From Inia geoffrensis (taxonomy: Eukaryota; Chordata; Mammalia; Artiodactyla; Iniidae): a stretch of DNA of 64,000 nucleotides. The notes beneath the pieces were generated by a model. That model worked only from the letters and a program-made list of their open reading frames with translations, made no database searches and was not told where the DNA came from. The stretch is from NCBI GenBank assembly GCA_036417435.1, contig CM070903.1, positions 62,658,001-62,722,000 of the forward strand, given 5' to 3'. The translations under genes and the position numbers were made by a program. Positions 56,161-64,000 of the stretch are shown in pieces. How positions within the stretch are numbered: the first letter of the stretch is position 1; each line of letters starts with the position of its first letter.

Positions 56161-58014
56161 TTATTTCATCTTTGATCCTTCTAGTAGCATGTTTTTATAA
56201 TCAGAGGCCTTGGTAGACTGTGTGTAGGGAGGTTAAGGCAAGCTTTAAGCTCTACCTCCTGATGAGGAGGGAGCTTTAAATACAAAAAAATGCCCCTTTC
56301 AAAATGATCCAGGAAGGCTTTTAAGAAAAGCCTCTAGGGAGCTAATTAAAGAGTCAGAGGCAAACAGGCTGCTGAATTAGGTCTTTGGTAAGCCACTGAA
56401 CTCAAGGAGGGAAATCGTAGACCAGGAATAACCACGAAAAACCCTGAGGCTGGGGAGATATACACTGATAGCAAAAGGTCAGAGGACAGATCATGAGAAG
56501 TAAACTGGTAGCTAGAAGGTACAAGGCATCCATGCATCCAGATTCTAGAAAGCATTAAGTCTCTATCCAGAGCAGGAGAGAAGATGGGAACTTGAGACAC
56601 TTCTGAGTCTACCTTTAGTGAACCTTGGGTGGTGGGTGTGGACAGACCCATGGAGGATGTCAGTAGAGCAGAAGAGCTGCCTGAGCAGTAAAGCACAGAA
56701 CTTGGGCTGTGGCTCCCTGGTTTAAAAGAACTTTCACAATTTGTGGGTCTGGCTCCTCTGAACAAACACCTGAGGTTTCTACAGGGCAAGGTGAAAACAG
56801 GCCTCCCTGAAAAGTTAATTGTTACAAATTGCTTCTTGCTATGACCATATAATTAAATTTTCTGTTCTAATGTTATTTGTTTAAGCTACATTGTAGGGTA
56901 ACCCTTAGTGACTTATATTCAGAGCTGGCTATTATCACACACGTCCCCGCATGCTTTAATATTTTCCAAATAAAGAATTCCTTTCTTTTCCAGCTTTTAG
57001 TTAGGTGGAACCTTCAGACAAACCAACTTAGTGGGAACAACATAGGAGGTTTTCCCAAGAATGAGTAGTGTAGATGCTAAAACTTCGCAGGACAAGAGCT
57101 GTGCAAATGGCAGGGGACCTGTGACAGTCTGATCTTGCATATTGCTTCATCCACAGCTTCACACAGCGTTATAGGAGCTGAGCCAGAGTGGGTGATGTAA
57201 TTACTCTGAAATAGGCGGTAGAGTCCCAGCTTCCTTCCTCTGCACAACGATGCTAATGGAGCATCCTTGACCTCAGTTCTCTAAAACCCTCAAATAGCAT
57301 GAAAGAAACCCTAGAAAGAGGTAGGGCTTCCCCAGAATTCCTTTAAGATGCAAACAATCTGGCCCAGTCCTGCAGGAACCACACAGATCACAGCCAACTA
57401 CTGCCAAATAAAGCAGCAAATCCCTCTAATTAGAAAGGCCAATTAAAGAATTCAAAGGGAAATGGTGAATCCCTTATTTTGAAAATGAAGGGTGTCTTCT
57501 CTCTTTAAAGCATTAATCATCTGTGAGGTATTGTCCCAGGATAAGGATCCTCAGCTCAGCTTATGACCAGCATTGTGGCAAAGAGTGAGTCATCCACCAG
57601 ACACAATCTGAAAGGGACAGGGCAATCCAAATCCGCTGGCTATGTACTCTTTTCTCTTTTTTGCTGCTTACCTCGGGTTGAAAAATTTTCGCTCGTTTTC
57701 ATGACCCAATAGCTCACATGAACCACGGTTGTCCTATGGGTGGTAGGGTAGTAGACAAGAAAAAGGAGGATGGGTTTAGCTTGCTAACTAAACCACCATA
57801 GGCAAGTGCACATGTCCTCCTGTGGTGCAGATTCCTAACTCTTATTTCTGACTTAGAACTTAAGGAGATTTTTTTGTGTTGAATCCACTTAGGTTCTTAA
57901 GTAGGGAAAAAATACTAAATTGTTTTATAAGGAATGTACAAAGAAAATGTATCCATCTGAGATACTAGAATGATGCTGACTTCTGTCTTTGATCTACTTT
58001 TTTATCAGCTAAAA
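56161..58014. other. unassigned sequence
   Basis: No family recognised. The minus-strand ORF at 56346-56789 (147 codons) is unassigned and Ser-rich. I do not regard it as a gene. Confidence 0.35.
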
Positions 58015-58220
58015 TTTTCTGGGTACGAAGCATTGGTCTATGCACTTTCCCTGAATTCTCTCATTTCATCCTCATGATGACTTTTTGAGGTAGGTACCCT
58101 GATTATCTTCCTTTGACGAATGAGAAAACTGAAGCCTAGAGAGGTTAAGTAATTTGCCTAAGGGTGAAAACCTAGTAAGTAGCAGAAAGACAGGACTCGT
58201 ACCTGGGGCAGTCAGACCCC
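58015..58220 (-). repeat. MIR relic, antisense, near complete
   Basis: CATTTCATCCTCATGATGAC, TGAGGTAGGTACCC, AATGAGAAAACTGAAGCC, AGAGAGGTTAAGTAATTTGCC and GGACTCGTACCTGGGGC follow antisense MIR. Confidence 0.85.
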
Positions 58221-58536
58221 AGCAGGATCTCCTAGTCAGTTGATACACTTTACTACCCTTGAGATTTTGCCTTTGCAAAGTGTTTGTTAAGAGTAAAGTC
58301 ATATCCTTACATAAAATGTTCGTGTAATTATTATCAAAATCCATTTAGTTTTCTGATTCATTGAGATGGTATAATTGACCTATTAAAATAAGCATGTGCG
58401 AAAATGTAGAACAAGTAACATTTCTAGTGATGATATATCTTCTTTAAGCTCAATCATTGAGCAGTAGAAGATCTGGCTGTGACTTCTTCTCATTTTCCAT
58501 GTATCTGTAAAAACTAAAATAGATCCCTTTCACCTA
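58221..58536. other. unassigned sequence
   Basis: Nothing recognised. Confidence 0.4.
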
Positions 58537-58761
58537 TCCCCTGTACTTTTTTTTTTGCGGTACGCGGGCCTCTCATTGTTGTGGCCTCTCCCGTTGCGGA
58601 GCACAGGCTCCAGACGCGCAGGCTCAGCGGCCATGGCTCAGGGGCCCAGCGCTCCGCGGCACGTGGGATCTTCGCGGACCGGGGCATGAACCCGTGTCCC
58701 CTGCATCGGCAGGCGGACTCTCAACCACTGCGCCACCAGGGAAGCCCTCCCCTGTACTTTT
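58537..58761 (-). mobile_element. CHR-type SINE, short form, antisense
   Basis: The complement of the short form runs from 58551 (T run, then GCGGTACGCGGGCC) to 58747 (CCACCAGGGAAGCCC). The target duplication TCCCCTGTACTTTT is perfect at 58537-58550 and 58748-58761. It is CpG-rich with few decayed sites, so it looks young. Confidence 0.95.
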
Positions 58762-59289
58762 ATTGCAACCAATGAAAAGAATGTACAGTTAAGTATAACA
58801 AAAGAGACAAGAAATATAAACAAAACAGTTTATAACATTATTTAATGCTTTCCCTAAATCGTTTGAATGATTCTGCATGAAGTCATAATGATATGCTCTT
58901 CTTTGAGATAAATTGCTTGTTTTCTTGGTTCTAAGATGCAAAATTTTTTTCACATCTTGATGTTTTTGAAATTAGTAGATACCTTATAATCAATGTGAAC
59001 ACTTAATGTAGAATTCTTTATCCTCCTTCCACCCTCCAAGAAACTGTTATTAAGAGTATGGTGTACCTCAGAATCTTAAAATAGAAGAAGTGTATAGTAC
59101 TTACATTCTTGTTAAGATTTGTAACACTAGGTCAGTCAATATAGAATGCCCACTGTCTTGCTCTGTGGACACAGTTGGCTTTGCCCAAACTGGCACTTTA
59201 GATATAATGGAAAAAACACTGAATATCTTTTAAAGCTTATGTTTAAAAATATAATTGTATGCCTACATTTAGGATTCTAAACACCATTC
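58762..59289. other. unassigned AT-rich sequence
   Basis: No repeat or gene recognised. Confidence 0.4.
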
Positions 59290-60495
59290 TTCCACTAAAA
59301 GAGACTACAGTTAATTCCAGGACCAGGACAGAGAAAATCCAGGATGAGCTTAGAACATCTTGCTGTGCTACAAAATAATGATCACAAAATGATGAGGACA
59401 TGTGAAATGGATACAAGAGCCAACTTGAAAAGGCTCCACATAAGTTCCACGAATCGATTTTGTGACAATTTGTCCTTTGAAATGGATAATTACAGTAATT
59501 TATTATAACTCATTGAATAAAATAAGAACCCATAAGTCCAAATTGATAATAATACATAAATAAATAACAAGTGAGAAGGGGAAGCTCTTCTTACAATAGA
59601 ATGTTACATCATAAATTAGAAAGAATGATAGAATTTAAAAATCACCATTTTGCAGTCATCCACAGTATTCTGTTAAGTATATCTTCATGGGATGCTATAA
59701 GGATTGGTCCAAGTTTGATGAGAAACAGCGTATTTACATAGTCTCGAAGTATCTTTCCACAGATTTCTTGTTAATATCAAGGGGAAAAATGGTAACCTTC
59801 CAATGGAGAAACCTGACACAGAGTACTTCAACCATGGTCAAAGTTAATATCACTAACAGTGAGACAGCGAGACATCCTGTGTCTCCTGATGGGACACACA
59901 AAGAAGGACACAGCATTTTTTACACACCACCCCTGCTGCCAATAGATAAGCGGCATGGAAACATGAGGAAATATCAGACAAGCTCCAAACAGTTGGTCTG
60001 TACTCTTTTTAACATATCAGTGTCATAAAAGACAGTGAAAGCCTGAAAAACGGTCCCATATTTAAAAAAACTAAAGAAACATGATAACTGAAGGAAATGT
60101 GTTATCTTGTATTGGATTCTGAATTGGGCATGGGGCTGGGGAGGATGGCTATAACGGACATTACTGGGACAATTGGTAAATTCGACAATGAACCTTCTGT
60201 TAGATAATAGTGCTGTATGAATATTAAATGTTCCCGATTAAATAACTATATTGTTTATGTAGGAGCATGCCCTTGTTTCTTCTCAAAGAAAAATTGAACT
60301 ATTTAGGGGTAAAGAGACATGATTACAAATAATTTCAAATGGTTCAGCATAGTAACATATATCACATGGAGAAAACAAATTAGCAAAGTGTTAACAACTG
60401 GTAAATTTGGATTAAGAGAAAGCAGGAGTTATTTTTATTATTCTTGAAACTCTTCTATAAATTAAAAATTAATTCAAAATTATTAAAATAGCTAA
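59290..60495 (+). repeat. ancient L1 3'UTR
   Basis: Landmarks in order are ACAATTTGTCCTTTGAAATGG, AACCTGACACAGAGTACTTC, ATGGGACACACAAAGAAGG, ATCAGACAAGCTCCAAACAG, TGTATTGGATTCTGAATTGGG, CATTACTGGGACAATTGGTAAATTC, and ATTCTTGAAACTCTTC with an A-rich end. This is an L1MC/L1ME-type 3' end. The ORF at 59687 is a by-product. Confidence 0.75.
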
Positions 60496-62394
60496 AAAGT
60501 AGGTTAAAATTTTTTAATCCATTTGTATTCTGTTTGAATGTATTTTTTAAAATAAGTTTTGAAGCATTTGTGTCAATGGATCTTTTGATAGAGGCTGGAA
60601 ATTTGTAGTAAAAAAGTAGTAAATAAATAAACTTGATGTCTAAGTTAATGGTCAGCCCCAGGTTTCAAAAGATGTTCTTGGAAAGAAAAGTTGTTAGATG
60701 AAGGAAAATCTATTTGGAAAGACGATTTTATATAGGACCTTGAGTTCTTGTTGTATGACTGTTCTTATTATCTGCTTTTGGTGTAAAACAAAAAGAAATA
60801 AACACTTTGACATTTAAAGAATTTAAAAAGTAAGCAAAATAATTAAAATGTTAGATGGTATAATTGCCAAGCAAAATGGGGTAAAGTTCCTTGTAAGGAC
60901 GTTTGATGATAAGCCAATATGCTCAAAAGCAGAGTGTGAATCCTGGAATGTATTTGTCACTAAGAAAAAATTCTGTAAGAATTGTTTTATAATCTTCCCA
61001 AGCTAGGACCAGAATTAAATTAAGCAAGCATTGATAATAGTTAAGAATTATACATTGGTATCTTATATCATGTATTTATATTTCTTTAACAGAAATGCAC
61101 TTATATTCCTCCAAGTAGCCTATCATTTTTATTATACTATCTTCTGGTTAGTTTTTTATATACTGTCATTTTTTTGTATATTACCTTCTGGTTAGTTCAC
61201 AGTTTAATTGTGATCTCATGATACAGTTTAATTTTAAAGGAAAGGCAAAGTTGTCTATAGCATGCCCTATGGTCTAGGCCGTCAATTACTCATGATCATA
61301 CTCCGTGGAACCTTACAAATATACCATCATTTTCTAAGAGAAAGTTACATGATTTGTATGAAAGTTGCAAAATGGTTTGTTTTGGAATCCAAATCTACAA
61401 AACAGGGAGGAAATGCCATTGATGTCTAGTACATGTCTTGCTTTCTCTAGTACATGTCTCAGTGTCACGCTTACTTTTAACTAAGATCTTGAAAAACCAA
61501 TGCTGGTATATACAGAAAGACTCTCCTGGTTCTTGATAGCTGATGACTATGGTGGGTACCTTGGGAATCTCCGGAAACTTTGAAGAACTTTTTTTTTTTT
61601 TTTTAACAGTATGTAAGGTTATAGAAATGTGTTTCCCTCCTACCCTCTTGGTAAAAACCATTTAAAGCTGCAGTTTTCTTATCTGACTGTCTAGATTTAC
61701 GAGAATATCAAAATACTTGATAGGCTAATGAGGCTGACCTTGACATAGGCATTCATTAGGCCTGAATTAGAGAACCCAGAATTACAAGGCCATCAATCCA
61801 CAAGTAGTTATTTAGTACTACGTGGGAAGTATCTGCTAGCTGCTCTAGGAGAAACACAACTAAAATAGTTCCTCTGTGCTCCTGGAGCTCAACTCTACAG
61901 AAGTAGGTACGATCTAGGCAATATATTCCAAGGGTCATGGGAGTGGTAGAGGACGAGGACCAGTGAGAAGTGGGACCCTCTCTCCTTGCTGCAGTGGGAC
62001 CCAGCCCTATTGCTAAGGAAAAGCCAAAGACCACAGAGGCTCTGTAATACTACAATTGTGAAAACCAAACTCAGAGAAGCTGTTCGTTGATAAGAAGCAC
62101 ATAAAATAATTCAAGTTTCCTGCTTTTTCTGATTTGAATAGAAATTTTTGTTTAGTCTAGCTTCTTAAAGCAGCTGGGGGTGGGGTGGGGAGGAGAAGGG
62201 GACAATTGCCAGAATGGGTTCTCATCAATTACAGCTATGACATTTAATCATTTAGAAACTCAATTTTCTAATTGAGCAAATGAGGATAAAACTACACGTT
62301 TTGCATCTTATACCTGGTGGGTGGGTTAGGAGAATCGTATAAAACGATATGAAAGTACTTGGAAAATAATTAAGTGCTATAAGAATGTAGAGAA
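60496..62394. other. unassigned AT-rich sequence
   Basis: Contains a T run at 61589-61604 and the G-quadruplex motif at 62176. No gene or repeat recognised. Confidence 0.4.
62176..62201 (+). other. G-quadruplex motif
   Basis: Four runs of at least four G separated by loops of 1, 1 and 7 bases (GGGGG-T-GGGG-T-GGGG-AGGAGAA-GGGG). Confidence 0.85.
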
Positions 62395-62610
62395 TTGTTA
62401 ATAACATCTGACATTTATCAAGTACTTATTATGTACCAGGCATTGTGCTGGCACTTTATATTCATTACCTCAGTTAACCCTTCTGCAACCCTCAGAGGCA
62501 GGTACTATTATCAACGTTTGAGAGGAAGAAACTGAGGTTTACAGTGATTAATGGTGTAAGGGTAAGTGCCCCAGAGAGATTTTAGTCTCAGGCGACCTGA
62601 TTCAAGGGTC
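62395..62610 (-). repeat. MIR relic, antisense, near complete
   Basis: TGACATTTATCAAGTACTTATTATG, CAGGCATTGTGCTGGC, TCAGAGGCAGGTACTATTATC, GAGGAAGAAACTGAGG and CAGGCGACCTGATTCAAGG follow antisense MIR. Confidence 0.85.
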
Positions 62611-63779
62611 CCCACATAATTACTCTTCTTACCAACTCTCAATTATTATGGGAGCAGCCAAAATGGATGTGTGACCATTGTGTACAGCAGGGCAGGAACA
62701 AAACCTGCTCACTCTCTCAGTGGCGTCCAGGTTTATGTTTGGGGTCAGCATGGGGATAAAATCATGCACCGTACTGGGGAGCCGAGAGTGTGTAGAGAAG
62801 GCAAGTCTTGGGGAAAAGAGCATTTCTCCAGAGACTCACTAAATCCCTTTGCCTTATGTATGCACAGGCATGCACACTCCAGCCCTGGATATTTAACCAA
62901 GCTAATATCAAACTAATATTCAAGGCTTACAACAAGGGCGCTGATTAATCTATTAGTTGTGCTTGGTAACAAGCTGAGAAATTATTGCTTCAACTGCTCT
63001 CTTCCTGCTCAGAAGCCCAGTGGGGCTGCTCCATGTTCTCTTCGTAGCTATGGTTGAATGGAAGCCCCCAAGTGACTGAACAAGGCCACTCAATGACAGA
63101 GTTTGAGGCCCAAGCAAGGAGAAGCAGGGAGAATGGCAGCTGATTTGGGGGACCTTGGCTTCTGTTTATAAAGGTGAATCCGAATGTTGCTCCAGCTCTC
63201 CACTATGTTCTTAGCAAAAGCCTGAGGCTGAGAGCAAAAGGTGAGATGCGGTTTGCGAACAGAATCCCAGAGAAAAGGTTCATGTGCCTGTGCATTGTGC
63301 AGAAGCAGGAAGGAGGGGAAGAGAGACCCAAGGCTGACTGTGGAGTGGGCTTTGTCTTTGTTGTTAGTGAGTGGTAGCATTTCTGGCTCTGACGGAGCCT
63401 GGTTGGCACCAAGAAAGCATCTCGCTCACGATGCTTCGACATCCTCACCTGTAACACCTCCTCTTGTTCCAGGCCCCAATAGGAGCTAGCAATCATGCGG
63501 AATTGTGTGCTGGCAGAAGCAGCAGTAGCTAGAGATGAAAGTCATTGTGTAGTAAAATAAATGCTTCAAGGCTGTCCAGTTTGGAAGAGAAATCTCTGCA
63601 GATTCTGGCCAGGCTATAATGAACAGCAAAAACCATCAACTATGCTGCTCTGCCTTTCCCTTCCTGATCCCTTCTGGAGGAACAAGACAACAGAGGTGAT
63701 GGAAGCTACTTGAGGTCCTCTGACTTCCCTCCTATAAGCCGGGTATCCTTCCAAACGCACCCTGAAGCTCACTACCCTT
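62611..63779. other. unassigned sequence
   Basis: GC content is slightly higher than in the flanks. Several overlapping ORFs of 65-97 codons on both strands (62629-63496) lack recognisable motifs. Confidence 0.35.
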
Positions 63780-64000
63780 TGGTTTGTTATGTGGCAGGCT
63801 CTGTGCCAATCACTCAACGTTCATCATCTTATGTAACCCTCACAATGCTCCTAAGAAATAGGTGTTATTATCTCCGCCCCACTCCACCCCCCGCTTTTAT
63901 TATTTCTTACAGATGAGGAAATTAAGGCTCAGAGAGAGTCAGTAACTTGCAGGAGGTCATACGGACACACGGAAATGAAATTGGGGTTAGAACCCATTTT
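63780..64000 (-). repeat. MIR relic, antisense, at window edge
   Basis: GTTATGTGGCAGGCTCTGTGCC, TTATGTAACCCTCACAATGC, GATGAGGAAATTAAGGCTCAG, and GGGGTTAGAACCCATTTT follow antisense MIR. A C-rich insert sits at about 63876-63894. The element may continue past the window. Confidence 0.8.

Noticed and set aside
63203..63496. Overlapping ORFs on both strands
   Set aside because: All are short, open on opposite strands and without any recognisable motif or splice context.
1..64000. CRISPR array, operon, phage or prokaryotic defence system
   Set aside because: No regularly spaced repeats, no long gene-dense strand and no prokaryotic coding. The window is clearly mammalian.

Overview
This is mammalian nuclear DNA, AT-rich and largely non-coding. 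I recognise no host gene, RNA gene, operon or CRISPR array. The interspersed repeats point to a cetartiodactyl, most likely a cetacean. Seven tRNA-derived SINEs of the CHR type (A box GGCGCAGTGG, B box GGTTCGTGCC or a variant) are present. Four of them are the short form I associate with whales and dolphins. I saw no ruminant BovA/Bov-tA SINE or BovB LINE. This placement is from memory of the families, not from a database search.

Layout. 1-2 kb: diverged L2 LINE with a MER5A-like hAT insertion. 2-3.3 kb: an MLT1-like LTR and a second LTR-like stretch. 3.3-9.4 kb: unique sequence with MIR and L2 relics, one CHR SINE and one candidate promoter/first exon near 4.2 kb. 9.46-9.98 kb: LTR remnant. 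11.36-18.6 kb: the most structured part. An old L1 3' end was hit by a mariner transposon, and the mariner was later hit by a near full-length antisense L1 with recognisable 5'UTR, ORF1, ORF2 and G-rich 3'UTR. Both ORFs are broken. 18.6-32 kb: unique DNA with L2, MIR, old L1 and CHR relics. 32.6-33.3 kb: a MaLR LTR split by a CHR SINE. 39-42.9 kb: a long antisense L2 and a MER2/Tigger element with its TA duplication. 44-64 kb: more of the same, with two short CHR SINEs, old L1 3' ends at 53.2 and 59.3 kb, and four MIRs, one running off the right edge.

No genes act together here. The coding capacity that can be read is the decayed L1 (endonuclease, reverse transcriptase with FADD, cysteine-rich C-terminus, and ORF1p coiled coil plus RNA-binding domain) and traces of L2 reverse transcriptase. 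The region behaves as an intergenic or intronic archive of insertions whose order can be read from nesting and target-site duplications. I found no convincing undescribed biological system. The best leads are the three-layer nest, a palindromic GATATC repeat cluster at 24.84-24.90 kb, an X-box-like motif followed by a TATA-like box and a minimal ATG exon with a consensus splice donor at 4.14-4.29 kb, and a 194-codon unassigned ORF at 51.3 kb.
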